64,000 nt of DNA from Brachymonas wangyanguii (GCF_045055315.1 NZ_CP173677.1:1240001-1304000), one strand, 5' to 3'; numbered from the stretch's first letter, positions 34,310 through 43,287 are shown. Made by a program: numbers and translations. Notes: generated by a model not told the origin, from the sequence alone.

Positions 34310-35698
34310 ATGTTTGATACCGATCCCTTCCTGCTGGCCGGCCTGCTGTTGCTGCTGCTCAACCTGATCCTGCTGCTGGTGCTGTTGTGGCGCCTGCAGA
34401 ATCGCCAGGCGCTGCATGACATGCGTGAATCCCTGTTTGATGACCTGCGCGATCTGGTGCTGCACGGCAATGAGCGGCTGGAGCGCGAACTGCGCCAGGA
34501 GCTGGCCGAAACCAGTCGCAGCAATCGCCAGGAGCAGGGCGATGCTCTGGCACGCTTCCAGAACAGCCTGCTGCAACAGGGCGCCGAAGCTGCACGCAAC
34601 CAGCACCAGCAGTTGGATGCCATGGCGCAGCAACTCGGCCAGCTGCAGCTGCGCCTGCTGGAAACGCTGGGCCAGCAACTCGATCGTGTGCACCAGACCA
34701 GCGCCGAACAGCTGCAGGGCGTGCGCCAGACGCTGGAGGCGCAGCTGCAGCAACTGCAGGAAGGCAATACACGCAAGCTGGAAGAAATGCGCCAGACCGT
34801 GGACGAAAAACTGCAGTCCACACTGCACACGCGGCTGGACCAGAGCTTCCGCCAGGTCGCCGAGCGGCTGGAGATGGTGCAGCGCGGCCTGGGCGAGATG
34901 CAGGCGCTGGCGCAGGGCGTGGGCGATCTCAAGCACCTGCTGACCAATGTGAAGACGCGCGGCATGTTCGGCGAGGCGCAGCTGGGTGCCTTGCTGGAAC
35001 AGGTATTTGCGCCGGAGCAGTACGCCAGCCAGGTGCAGCTGCACCCTGAAGGCCGCCATGCGGTGGACTTTGCCATTCGCCTGCCGGGCCGTGGCGATGC
35101 CAGCCAGCCGGTCTGGCTGCCGATCGATGCCAAGTTTCCGAATGAAGACTACGAGCGCCTGCTCGAAGCGCAGCAGCGTGCCGATGCCATGGCGGCGGAT
35201 GAGGCAGCGCGCCAGCTGGAAACCCGCATCCGCCAGGAGGCCCGCGCGATTGCCGAACGCTATGTGCGCCCGCCGTACACCACCGATTTCGCCATCCTGT
35301 TCCTGCCGTCCGAAGGCCTGTATGCCGAGGTGTTGCGTCGCCCCGGACTGGTGGAAAGCCTGCAGCGCGAGCATCGCATCACGCTGGCCGGACCGACCAC
35401 GCTGCTGGCCATGCTCAACTCGCTGCAGATGGGATTCCGCACGCTGGCTCTGGAACAGCGCAGCAGCGAAGTCTGGCAGGTGCTGGGCGCGGTCAAGACC
35501 GAATTTGGCAAGTTTGGCGAGGTGCTGACGCGCGTCAAGAGCCAGACCCAGACCGTGCTGCGCACGCTGGACCAGGCCGAGGTACGCAATCGTGCCATGC
35601 AGCGCGTGCTGCGCCAGGCCGAAGCCTTGCCGCAGGACCAGAGCAGCGCGCTGCTGGGCCAGGACGATGCAGGGGATGGCGAATCGCAACAGCCCTGA
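34310..35698 (+). CDS. rmuC: DNA recombination protein RmuC
   Basis: This 462-residue protein has an N-terminal membrane helix (LLAGLLLLLLNLILLLVLLW), about 180 residues of Gln/Glu/Arg-rich coiled coil, then the RmuC nuclease-like domain with VKTRGMFGEAQLGALLEQ, DFAIRLPG, VWLPIDAKFPNEDY and LFLPSEGLYAEVLRRPGL. RmuC limits inversions at short inverted repeats, and the domain resembles the PD-(D/E)XK fold. It is divergent from the phasin gene across 257 bp. A hairpin follows the stop. Confidence 0.92.
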   Translation: MFDTDPFLLAGLLLLLLNLILLLVLLWRLQNRQALHDMRESLFDDLRDLVLHGNERLERELRQELAETSRSNRQEQGDALARFQNSLLQQGAEAARNQHQQLDAMAQQLGQLQLRLLETLGQQLDRVHQTSAEQLQGVRQTLEAQLQQLQEGNTRKLEEMRQTVDEKLQSTLHTRLDQSFRQVAERLEMVQRGLGEMQALAQGVGDLKHLLTNVKTRGMFGEAQLGALLEQVFAPEQYASQVQLHPEGRHAVDFAIRLPGRGDASQPVWLPIDAKFPNEDYERLLEAQQRADAMAADEAARQLETRIRQEARAIAERYVRPPYTTDFAILFLPSEGLYAEVLRRPGLVESLQREHRITLAGPTTLLAMLNSLQMGFRTLALEQRSSEVWQVLGAVKTEFGKFGEVLTRVKSQTQTVLRTLDQAEVRNRAMQRVLRQAEALPQDQSSALLGQDDAGDGESQQP

Positions 35699-35703
35699 CA
35701 GCA

Positions 35704-35728
35704 CAAGGCCTGCACGCAGCAGGCCTTG
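35704..35728. terminator. Hairpin between rmuC and lipoprotein gene
   Basis: A 10-bp stem CAAGGCCTGC/GCAGGCCTTG with a 5-nt loop lies between converging genes, 6 bp after the rmuC stop. It is a bidirectional terminator candidate. Confidence 0.55.
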
Positions 35729-35748
35729 CTGCAGGGCAGGTGGAGGTG

Positions 35749-35985
35749 TCAGTCGATGATGATCACGGCACCATCCGGACCGACGCTGCACTTGCCATTC
35801 TTCTGATGTCCCGGCGGGCAGAAGCCGCCACCAGGCAGGCAGTTGCCCTTCTTCGCCTGGCCGGGCGGACAGACGCCGGAATTGGCCGGGCCGCCGGAAC
35901 CGTAGTAGCCACCATCCGGGCCTACTGCCACGGTGCAGCCAGCCAGCAGGGCGCCCAGAAAAGTCGCAGAGAGCAGGGCTTTCAT
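35749..35985 (-). CDS. Small Cys-repeat lipoprotein, unknown function
   Basis: This 78-residue protein begins with a lipoprotein signal (MKALLSATFLGALLAGC, lipobox LAGC). The mature part is Gly/Pro-rich with two matching units, CPPGQAKKGNC and CPPGHQKNGKC, giving four Cys that could form disulfides or bind metal. VGPDGGYYGSGG and VGPDGAVIIID bracket the repeats. The ribosome binding site AAGGAG is seven bases before the ATG. I do not recognise a named family. Confidence 0.7.
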   Translation of the reverse strand: MKALLSATFLGALLAGCTVAVGPDGGYYGSGGPANSGVCPPGQAKKGNCLPGGGFCPPGHQKNGKCSVGPDGAVIIID

Positions 35986-36084
35986 GTCGATCTCCTTGTC
36001 GTTGTTGCTATCCGCCCATCCTGACATGCTTCGCGTAAGCCAATGGTTGCGACAGGTAGCTGCCGGTAACAACACGCAAGCAGA

Positions 36085-37029
36085 TCAGCCTGGTTGCTTT
36101 CCGTCCTCATCCAGTGCACCGCAACCGGCATCGTGCAGGACGGATCGCACGCCCTCATCGTCGCAATTGAGCTGGTAGAACTCGCGGATGCAGCGCCAGG
36201 CATCTTCCGGCGTATCCACGTAGCTGATCAGCTGCAGGTCTTCCGGCGAGATCATGCCTTCCTCGGCCAGCACTTCCAGATTCAGCACACGCTTCCAGTA
36301 ATGGCTGCCATACAGCACGATCGGGACCGACTTGGTCTTGCGCGTCTGCACCAGCGTCATTACCTCGAACAGTTCGTCCAGCGTGCCAAAGCCGCCGGGG
36401 AATACCACCAGGCCGAGTGCGCGCATCATGAAATGCATCTTGCGCAGCGCAAAGTAGTGGAACTTGAAGTTCAGCGCCGGCGTGACGTAGGGGTTGGAAA
36501 ACTGCTCGTGCGGCAGCGTGATGTTCAGGCCGATGGTCGGTTCGCCGGCTTCGCTGGCACCGCGGTTGGCGGCTTCCATGATGCCGGGACCGCCGCCAGT
36601 ACAGATATACAGATGCGTATCGCGCGGCTTGCCGATGCTGTATTCGGCCACCAGCCGGCCAAAGGCGCGTGCCGCCTGGTAGTGTTCGGCGCCGCGCGCC
36701 ATGTGCTCGGCGCGCTGCAGCAGCGCCGGGTCGCCGCTGCGTTCAGCTTCCTGGCGCGCCTGGGTCGCCATTTCGGGCGAGGGCAGGCGGGCGCTGCCGT
36801 AGACCACGATGGTGTGGTCAATCTCGCGCTTGTCCAGCTCCATCTCGGTTTTCAGCATCTCGATCTGCAGGCGGATGCTGCGGGTTTCGCTGCGCAGCAG
36901 GAATTCGGGATCGGCAAAGGCCAGTCGATTCGAATCCGGATGCAGCAGCGTGCCCTGGTCGGTCAGGGTCTGCAGGTCGTTCCAGGCACGTGCCAGGCGT
37001 TCCTGGCTCAGGTTGACAGTTTGTTCCAT
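36085..37029 (-). CDS. LOG-family protein, long form
   Basis: This 314-residue protein contains a LOG/lysine-decarboxylase-like Rossmann domain with VVYGSARLPSP, ICTGGGPGIMEAANRGA and the intact signature PGGFGTLDELFEV. An N-terminal helical extension of about 75 residues and an acidic C-terminal tail distinguish it from the short LOG protein at 7940-8539. The family hydrolyses nucleoside monophosphates; this long subgroup is uncharacterised. It lies downstream of efp on the same strand, with a terminator between. Confidence 0.85.
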   Translation of the reverse strand: MEQTVNLSQERLARAWNDLQTLTDQGTLLHPDSNRLAFADPEFLLRSETRSIRLQIEMLKTEMELDKREIDHTIVVYGSARLPSPEMATQARQEAERSGDPALLQRAEHMARGAEHYQAARAFGRLVAEYSIGKPRDTHLYICTGGGPGIMEAANRGASEAGEPTIGLNITLPHEQFSNPYVTPALNFKFHYFALRKMHFMMRALGLVVFPGGFGTLDELFEVMTLVQTRKTKSVPIVLYGSHYWKRVLNLEVLAEEGMISPEDLQLISYVDTPEDAWRCIREFYQLNCDDEGVRSVLHDAGCGALDEDGKQPG

Positions 37030-37078
37030 GCGAAAGCGGCTTTCAGGGTTTGGCTGGCGCGCAGGGCGCCCAAAACGA

Positions 37079-37104
37079 CAAAAGGCTTCCGGAGAAGCCT
37101 TTTG
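37079..37104 (-). terminator. Terminator after efp
   Basis: A perfect 11-bp stem CAAAAGGCTTC/GAAGCCTTTTG with tetraloop CGGA carries A- and T-runs on both sides. It lies 37 bp past the efp stop. Confidence 0.8.
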
Positions 37105-37140
37105 TTCACGATGTCTAGGTGACGGCTGTCACCTGTCATC

Positions 37141-37695
37141 TTATACGCGCTTGCGGTACTCGCCAGTGCGGGTGTCGATTTCGATGCGGTCGCCCTGGTT
37201 CACGAACAGCGGCACGGACACTTCAAAGTCGGTCGCGATCTTGGCCGGCTTCAGCACCTTGCCGGAAGTGTCGCCCTTGACGCCCGGCTCGGTCCAGGTG
37301 ATTTCACGCTCGACGCTGGTCGGCAGTTCCACGGAGATCGCCTTGCCGTCGTAGAACACGACTTCGGCTTCCATGCCTTCTTCCAGGTAGTTCAGGGCGT
37401 CACCCATGTTGTCGGATTCGACTTCGTACTGGTTGTACTCGGAATCCATCCACACGTACATCGGATCAGCGAAGTAGCTGTAGGTGCATTCTTTCTTGTC
37501 CAGGATGATGTGATCCATCTTGTCGTCGGCCTTGAACACGACTTCGGTACCGAAGTTGTTCAGCAGGCTCTTGAGCTTCATGCGCACGGTAGCAGCGCCG
37601 CGGCCGCCACGGGCGTATTCGGTCTTCAGGACAACCATCGGGTCTTTGCCGTGCATGATCACGTTGCCGGCGCGGATTTCTTGTGCGATTTTCAT
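37141..37695 (-). CDS. efp: Elongation factor P
   Basis: This 184-residue EF-P rescues ribosomes stalled at polyproline. Three domains are recognisable. The domain I loop reads YARGGRGAATVRMKL, with Arg at position 32. Arg32 EF-Ps are rhamnosylated by EarP in Betaproteobacteria and pseudomonads; Lys types use EpmA/B instead. earP is often beside efp, but it is not here. The C-terminus DFEVSVPLFVNQGDRIEIDTRTGEYRKRV is standard. A terminator follows. Confidence 0.96.
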   Translation of the reverse strand: MKIAQEIRAGNVIMHGKDPMVVLKTEYARGGRGAATVRMKLKSLLNNFGTEVVFKADDKMDHIILDKKECTYSYFADPMYVWMDSEYNQYEVESDNMGDALNYLEEGMEAEVVFYDGKAISVELPTSVEREITWTEPGVKGDTSGKVLKPAKIATDFEVSVPLFVNQGDRIEIDTRTGEYRKRV

Positions 37696-37864
37696 GATGA
37701 GTAACTGGGTTGTGCCGCGCGCATCGGGCGGCTGGTACAGGCAGGCCCGGTGCAGTCTCGTGCAGTATGATGGGCGCTGGAAGAGTTGCAGTTTACTAGC
37801 TGCAAACCCTTATTTTACCCCTAATTGCCCCCCGCTTGTCCAGCCGGCACCCCTGGCTCCTGTC

Positions 37865-38338
37865 ATGGCATCCAACCCGATCCAGTCCCTGTTGCAACAG
37901 CTGTCCTCCGGACAGGGCTCCAGTGCCAGCCAGCCCTGGGCGCCGCCGCCGCATGGCGACTTCGAGCGCTATGCGCAGCAGCTGGTGCAGGACAACAACC
38001 GGGCGCTGCTGCAAGACCTGCAGCGGCAGACCGGCAACACCGATCTGGGTTCCTGGCGCTGGCGACTGCAGCAGTGGGCCATGCAGCACAACCAAGGCCA
38101 ACAGCCCGCCCGCCTGCCGGTGCCTGTCACCCCGCCTCCGGCCCCAGCGGCCACTACGCCCCCGGCAGCGCCGCGCCCGGTACGCCGCAAGTCGCGCATG
38201 CCCTCGATCATGATGTCGCTGGTAGTGCTGCTGATCGTGTTGCCGGATGACCTGAAACCGCTGCCGGTGGTCGGTTTTATCGCTGCCATGTTTATTCCGC
38301 CCATCCGCAACTGGCTGCTGCAGGACCAGCAGCCCTGA
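37865..38338 (+). CDS. Hypothetical protein with C-terminal membrane helix
   Basis: This 157-residue protein has a Gln-rich, soluble N-terminal half (residues 1-80), a Pro/Ala linker (VPVTPPPAPAATTPPAAPRP), a basic patch PVRRKSRM, then one or two hydrophobic segments (SIMMSLVVLLIVL, VVGFIAAMFI). It looks like a tail-anchored inner-membrane protein. ATG at 37865 is chosen because it is the first start after the efp promoter region. dut begins 19 bp downstream on the same strand. No family recognised. Confidence 0.6.
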   Translation: MASNPIQSLLQQLSSGQGSSASQPWAPPPHGDFERYAQQLVQDNNRALLQDLQRQTGNTDLGSWRWRLQQWAMQHNQGQQPARLPVPVTPPPAPAATTPPAAPRPVRRKSRMPSIMMSLVVLLIVLPDDLKPLPVVGFIAAMFIPPIRNWLLQDQQP

Positions 38339-38357
38339 CTGATCCATTAGCTAGCCC

Positions 38358-38813
38358 ATGCCACCCCAAGTCGAACTCAAGATACTGGACGCCCGCCTGC
38401 ACCAGCAAATGCCGGCCTATGCCACACCCGGCAGCGCCGGCCTGGACCTGCGCGCCTGCATCGATGCGCCGCTGGAGCTGGCGCCTAACGCCTGGCAGCT
38501 GGTACCCACCGGCATGGCGATCCACTTGGCCGATCCCGGCTATGCCGCCATGCTGCTGCCGCGTTCCGGCCTGGGGCACAAGCACGGCATCGTGCTCGGC
38601 AACCTGGTCGGCCTGATCGATAGCGATTACCAGGGCCAGTTGATGGTCAGCCTGTGGAATCGCACCGATACACTGTTCGTGATCGAGCCGATGGAGCGCG
38701 TGGCGCAGATGGTGATCGTGCCGGTGCTGCAGCCGCAATTCACGCTGGTGGAAGAGTTCTCTGGCAGCAGCGCGCGCGGCGAGGGTGGCTACGGCTCGAC
38801 CGGTCGCCAGTAA
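38358..38813 (+). CDS. dut: dUTP diphosphatase
   Basis: This 151-residue trimeric dUTPase has all five motifs: PGSAGLDLRA, LPRSGLG, GNLVGLIDSDYQG, RVAQMVIVPV and the C-terminal GEGGYGSTGR. It converts dUTP to dUMP, keeping uracil out of DNA, which complements ung at 20.9 kb. It converges on mnmC with 6 bp between the stops. Confidence 0.96.
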   Translation: MPPQVELKILDARLHQQMPAYATPGSAGLDLRACIDAPLELAPNAWQLVPTGMAIHLADPGYAAMLLPRSGLGHKHGIVLGNLVGLIDSDYQGQLMVSLWNRTDTLFVIEPMERVAQMVIVPVLQPQFTLVEEFSGSSARGEGGYGSTGRQ

Positions 38814-38819
38814 GCCGGA

Positions 38820-40601
38820 TCAGCTTGTCTTGTCCAGCCAGCGGCTGGCCGCCAGCAGGCGCGCCAGCCGCTTTTCCAGTGGCCAGGGCTCGTCGTGCAG
38901 CTGCGCGGCCAGCAGCTCGCCCGCCAGCACCGACAAGCTGAGCCCGCGCGCGCCCATGCCGCAACTCAGTTGCAGGCCTTTCAACACTCCCGGCTGAACC
39001 GACAGGGCGCCAACGGCCGGCAGGCGGTCCGGCAGCGTGGCACGCACGCCGGCCCAGCCGTGACCCCGCGCGTGGTCAAAATCGTCGTGCAGGATATCGG
39101 CTGCAGCCGGGTGCAAAAGCTGCAGCTTCTGCCAGATCTCGGGAAATTCCTGTTTGCGCACATCAGGTGAATTATCAGATCGGGTAAAGGTGGATCCGGT
39201 AATCCAGATGGATCCGTTCTGCGCTGATGTCTGCCACGGAATATGGCAGGCCAGACTGCCCTTGCCGTTGACCGGCACGGCGGGCAAGGCGTCATGTGCC
39301 TGATCCTGCCAACCCCAGGCGACCTGGCCGCGCAAGGGGTTCAGCGGCAAGGTTTGCTGCAGCGATTGCAGCAGCTGGCGCGAATCGAATCCGGCTGTCA
39401 GCACCAGCAACTCCGTTTCGCTGATCAGCGTGCCGGCGGCGTCCAGCAGCTGCCAGGGTGCATCGGCCTGGCTACGTTGCAGCGCATGCACCGCCGTGTT
39501 GCCAATAAAGCGGATATTCGGGTGCTCCAGCTGCGCCTGCACCAGCCGCCAGGGCTTGATCCAGGCGGCGCAGTCGTGCCAGACCGCGGTCGCATGGGCG
39601 GGCAGGCCGGCGTCCTGGATTTGCCGGGAGGTTGCGGCGCTGGCCCAGGGGTGGCTTGCGCTGATCCAGTCCGGGGCATCGTCCGCATCGGCTAGCCATT
39701 GGCGGGGCAGCTTGCTCTTGCCATCCACGCAGTGTTCCAGCACACCGGTAGCGGCCCAGTCCTCGCCGGGTTGCAGCAACTTCTGCGCGCGTTGCAGCGT
39801 GCTGCGGATGCCGGCACGGATCACGCGTGATATCAGGGTGTCATCGGCCGAGCTGTGCGGCACCACCAGGCCAACCGGCAGGCCGGAAGCACCAGCGGCC
39901 GGACGCGCAGCCCGATCCAGTACCGTAACCTGCCAGCCGCGTTCGGCCAGGCTGCGCGCCACGGCACTGCCAGACAGGCCGGCACCGATGACGGTGGCCT
40001 GGCGTGGAACCGCAGCCGGTGCCGACGCCGTACGCCAACGCGGCGCAAAACGCAGGCTGCCGGCAGTCAGCTCGGTGGCCGGTTCCCAGCCGCGCGCGCG
40101 CAGCTGCGCCAGCCAGTCTTCAGGGAGAGGGGTATCGGCGCGATCCAGCTGCAGCAGCGTACCGTGCCGCGCCAGCGCACTCAGGCCGGCGGCCAGGCCT
40201 TCACGTTGGGAGCGATCGGCTTGCTGCAGCAGGTTGGCAGACAGGGTGATATGGGCAAAGTGTCCGCTGGCTTCACGCAGCAGCTGCCAGGGATCGCCAA
40301 TAGCCAGATGCAGGTCCAGCCGGCCCGGCAGCAACGGCAGCCGATGCCAGCCCGGCAGCAACGGCAGCCGATGCCAGCCCGGCAGCAGACCCCAGGCCTG
40401 TTGCTGGATCGCCTGCTGCAATGGCACCTGTTCTTCAGGCGTTGCGGCCAGCGGCAGGCAGGCCTGTTGCAGCCACTCTGTGCTGGGGGCCGCAGGGCAG
40501 ATCCAGACCAGTTGCCGGCTGCCCGGATGTTCCGTACGGACATGCGCGAGTGGCGGCAGGGCAGTCTGCCCCGGCGCGAAAATCGTCAGCGCATGCGGCA
40601 C
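38820..40601 (-). CDS. mnmC: MnmC-type tRNA cmnm5U oxidoreductase
   Basis: The C-terminal ~390 residues are an FAD-dependent DAO-fold domain: VIGAGLSGSAVARSLAERGW near residue 200, SGLPVGLVVPH, and C-terminal ATLPDRLPAVGALS and MGARGLSLS. MnmC oxidises cmnm5U34 to nm5U34 in tRNA. The N-terminal ~190 residues resemble only a remnant of the methyltransferase half and lack an obvious SAM motif, as in many betaproteobacterial MnmC. GTG at 40601 is the first good initiator after the yggX stop; its ribosome binding site is poor, so the start is uncertain. A 27-bp tandem duplication lies at 40324-40377. Confidence 0.82.
   Translation of the reverse strand: MPHALTIFAPGQTALPPLAHVRTEHPGSRQLVWICPAAPSTEWLQQACLPLAATPEEQVPLQQAIQQQAWGLLPGWHRLPLLPGWHRLPLLPGRLDLHLAIGDPWQLLREASGHFAHITLSANLLQQADRSQREGLAAGLSALARHGTLLQLDRADTPLPEDWLAQLRARGWEPATELTAGSLRFAPRWRTASAPAAVPRQATVIGAGLSGSAVARSLAERGWQVTVLDRAARPAAGASGLPVGLVVPHSSADDTLISRVIRAGIRSTLQRAQKLLQPGEDWAATGVLEHCVDGKSKLPRQWLADADDAPDWISASHPWASAATSRQIQDAGLPAHATAVWHDCAAWIKPWRLVQAQLEHPNIRFIGNTAVHALQRSQADAPWQLLDAAGTLISETELLVLTAGFDSRQLLQSLQQTLPLNPLRGQVAWGWQDQAHDALPAVPVNGKGSLACHIPWQTSAQNGSIWITGSTFTRSDNSPDVRKQEFPEIWQKLQLLHPAAADILHDDFDHARGHGWAGVRATLPDRLPAVGALSVQPGVLKGLQLSCGMGARGLSLSVLAGELLAAQLHDEPWPLEKRLARLLAASRWLDKTS
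40324..40387 (-). repeat. 27-bp in-frame tandem duplication in mnmC
   Basis: Bases 40324-40350 are repeated exactly at 40351-40377, and ten bases of a third copy follow. The effect is a duplicated 9-residue unit reading LLPGWHRLP in the N-terminal domain, leaving the frame intact. Confidence 0.9.
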
Positions 40602-40614
40602 GAAAGAGAAAGGA

Positions 40615-40887
40615 TCAGGCCTGCGGCGGCACGTAGCCGGCAGCCTGGTCGGCACCGGCGCCAAAGAAATGGTTTTCCATCTGGCGAGCCAGGTACTGGC
40701 GGGCGCGGGCGTCGGCCAGGTTCAGGCGGTTTTCGTTGACCAGCATGGTCTGGTGGCGCAGCCAGTCCATCCAGGCTTCCTTGCTGACGCTGTCAAAAAT
40801 GCGCTGGCCCAGTTCACCGGGGTAGGGCGCACGTGCCAGACCTTCGGCTTCCTTGCCCAGCTTGATGCATTGAACCATGCGTGTCAT
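40615..40887 (-). CDS. yggX: Probable Fe(II)-trafficking protein YggX
   Basis: This 90-residue protein matches the YggX family: MVQCIKLGKEAEGL with the conserved Cys, then PYPGELGQRIFDSVSKEAWMDWLRHQTMLVNENRLN. YggX protects Fe-S clusters from oxidation and may carry labile iron. The ribosome binding site AAGGAA lies before the ATG. mnmC follows 13 bp downstream, suggesting co-transcription. Confidence 0.93.
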   Translation of the reverse strand: MTRMVQCIKLGKEAEGLARAPYPGELGQRIFDSVSKEAWMDWLRHQTMLVNENRLNLADARARQYLARQMENHFFGAGADQAAGYVPPQA

Positions 40888-41168
40888 GTCGTATTCCTTT
40901 TCATTCAGTCAGTAGGGGAGCCGCCGTGGCGGCTTCGATGCGGGAATTGTAGCGACCAGCCGGCATTTGCCGGGCAAGCCCTGTTTCGCATAAGGCTTTG
41001 CCATGAAATCTCAGCCCTTGTGCAACTAGGGTTATCACGGTTCACGAAGCTGATGAATGTCATGGGCAGGACACTTGCCAAGTGTTACTATTCTCGTCTA
41101 GGCAGATGCTGGCAAAAACGCATCGCCAGGAAAATCACCAAGGAAAACCCACTGTCCAGGAGACAAGC

Positions 41169-43166
41169 ATGACAGCACAACCCGGTGCAATTGAATCGGT
41201 TTTGGTTGAAAACCGTGTATTCCCCCCGTCCGAAGCCACCATGGCTGGCGCCCGTATCAAGGGCATGGAGGCCTACCAGGCCCTGTGCGACGAGGCCGAG
41301 AAGGACTATGAAGGTTTCTGGGCACGCCTGGCCAAGGAATACGTGGTCTGGGACAAGCCCTTCACCAAGGTCCTGAATGAATCCGAAGCGCCTTTCTTCA
41401 AGTGGTTTGAAGACGGCGAGCTGAATGCTTCCGCCAACTGCCTGGACAAGCACATGGGCACCCCGGTCGAGAACAAGACCGCCATCATCTTCGAGGCCGA
41501 CGGCGGCGAAGTGACCAAGGTGACCTACAAGGAACTGCTGGCCCGCGTCAGCCAGTTTGCCAACGCGCTCAAGGCCGAAGGCGTCAAGAAGGGCGATCGC
41601 GTCATCATCTACATGCCGATGACGATCGAGGGCATCGTGGCCATGCAGGCTTGTGCCCGTATCGGCGCCACCCACTCCGTGGTATTTGGCGGCTTCTCCT
41701 CCAAGGCGGTGCAGGAGCGTATCGTTGACGCTGGCGCCGTGTGCGTGGTTACCGCCAACTACCAGATGCGCGGCGGCAAGGAACTGCCCCTGAAGGCCAT
41801 CGTCGACGAAGCCCTGCAGGAAAAGGGCACCGATTGCGTCAAGAGCGTGCTGGTGTTCGAGCGCACCCCCACCAAGTGCAACATGGTCGAAGGCCGCGAC
41901 AAGACTTTCTCCCAGGTGCTGGAAGGCCAGAGCACCGAGTGTGTGCCTGAATCCGTCGAGGCCGAGCACCCGCTGTTCGTCCTGTACACCTCCGGCTCTA
42001 CCGGCACGCCCAAGGGTGTGCAGCACAGCACCGGCGGCTATATCCTGGGTGCCAACCTGACCATGCACTGGACTTTCGACATCCGTCCGGATGACGTGTT
42101 CTGGTGTACCGCTGACATCGGCTGGATCACTGGCCACACCTATATTGCCTACGGTCCGCTGGCTGCCGGCGCCACCCAGGTGGTGTTCGAGGGCGTGCCC
42201 ACGTACCCCAATGCCAGCCGCTTCTGGAAGATGATCCAGGATCACAAGGTCACCATCTTCTACACGGCACCCACGGCCATCCGTTCGCTGATCAAGATGT
42301 CCGACAATGATCCGTCCGTGCATCCCAACCAGTTTGACCTGTCCAGCCTGCGTATCCTGGGCAGCGTGGGCGAACCGATCAACCCCGAAGCCTGGATGTG
42401 GTACTACAAGAACGTTGGTGGCGAACGCTGCCCGATCGTGGATACCTTCTGGCAGACCGAAACCGGTTCGCACGTGCTCACGCCGCTGCCGGGTGCCACG
42501 CCGCTGGTGCCGGGTTCCTGCACGCTGCCGATTCCGGGTGTGCAGGTCGCCATCGTGGACGAGTCCGGTCAGGACATGCCCAACGGTGCTGGCGGTATCC
42601 TGGTGATCAAGCGTCCGTGGCCGAGCATGATCCGTAACGTCTACGGTGATCCCGAGCGCTTCAAGAAGAGCTACTTCCCTGAAGAGCTGGGCGGCTACTA
42701 CCTGGCAGGCGACGGTGCCGTGCGCAGCGAAGACCGTGGCTACTTCCGCATCACCGGCCGTATCGACGACGTGCTGAACGTGTCCGGCCACCGCATGGGT
42801 ACCATGGAAATCGAATCCTGCCTGGTGGCCAAGTCCGACCTGGTGGCAGAAGCTGCCGTGGTGGGCCGTCCCGACGAAGTGTCCGGCGAAGCCATCTGCG
42901 CCTTCGTGGTGCTGAAGCAGGGTCGCCCGGCAGATGACGAATCTGCGAAGCGCATTGCCAAGGAACTGCGTGACTGGGTCGCCCACGAAATCGGCCCGAT
43001 CGCCAAGCCCAAGGACATCCGCTTTGGCGACAACCTGCCCAAGACCCGGTCCGGCAAGATCATGCGCCGCCTGCTGCGCAGCCTGGCCAAGGGCGAGGAG
43101 ATCACGCAGGACACCTCCACGCTGGAGAACCCGGCGATCCTGGGTCAGCTGGGTGATACCTACTGA
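41169..43166 (+). CDS. acs: Acetate-CoA ligase (acetyl-CoA synthetase)
   Basis: This 665-residue Acs converts acetate, ATP and CoA to acetyl-CoA. Motifs are YTSGSTGTPKGVQHSTGGY, WWT-like MHWTFDIRPDDVFWCTADIGW, DTFWQTETGSHV and the C-terminal PKTRSGKIMRRLLR with the Lys that is acetylated by Pat-type enzymes. ATG at 41169 with AGGAG ribosome binding site is preferred; the frame extends to 41082 without family similarity. About 280 bp upstream separate it from divergent yggX and probably hold its promoter, which I cannot define. A terminator follows. Confidence 0.96.
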   Translation: MTAQPGAIESVLVENRVFPPSEATMAGARIKGMEAYQALCDEAEKDYEGFWARLAKEYVVWDKPFTKVLNESEAPFFKWFEDGELNASANCLDKHMGTPVENKTAIIFEADGGEVTKVTYKELLARVSQFANALKAEGVKKGDRVIIYMPMTIEGIVAMQACARIGATHSVVFGGFSSKAVQERIVDAGAVCVVTANYQMRGGKELPLKAIVDEALQEKGTDCVKSVLVFERTPTKCNMVEGRDKTFSQVLEGQSTECVPESVEAEHPLFVLYTSGSTGTPKGVQHSTGGYILGANLTMHWTFDIRPDDVFWCTADIGWITGHTYIAYGPLAAGATQVVFEGVPTYPNASRFWKMIQDHKVTIFYTAPTAIRSLIKMSDNDPSVHPNQFDLSSLRILGSVGEPINPEAWMWYYKNVGGERCPIVDTFWQTETGSHVLTPLPGATPLVPGSCTLPIPGVQVAIVDESGQDMPNGAGGILVIKRPWPSMIRNVYGDPERFKKSYFPEELGGYYLAGDGAVRSEDRGYFRITGRIDDVLNVSGHRMGTMEIESCLVAKSDLVAEAAVVGRPDEVSGEAICAFVVLKQGRPADDESAKRIAKELRDWVAHEIGPIAKPKDIRFGDNLPKTRSGKIMRRLLRSLAKGEEITQDTSTLENPAILGQLGDTY

Positions 43167-43214
43167 TCCGGTGAGACAGGCGGCAGGCTGAATCTGTCGC
43201 CTGAACTGCGCAAG

Positions 43215-43250
43215 CAACAACAAGGCCACCCTCGGGTGGCCTTGTTGTTG
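43215..43250. terminator. Bidirectional terminator between acs and fbp
   Basis: A perfect 16-bp stem CAACAACAAGGCCACC/GGTGGCCTTGTTGTTG with loop CTCG lies between the converging genes. The T-rich and A-rich arms fit both directions. Confidence 0.8.
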
Positions 43251-43287
43251 TCATCCCCGCTGACTGTGCCAGCTGGGAAGAGGCGGC

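Noticed and set aside
41088..43229. 713-codon open frame antisense to acs
   Set aside because: High GC leaves the opposite frame open; composition is His/Gln/Val-rich with no family motif, while acs on the plus strand is complete.
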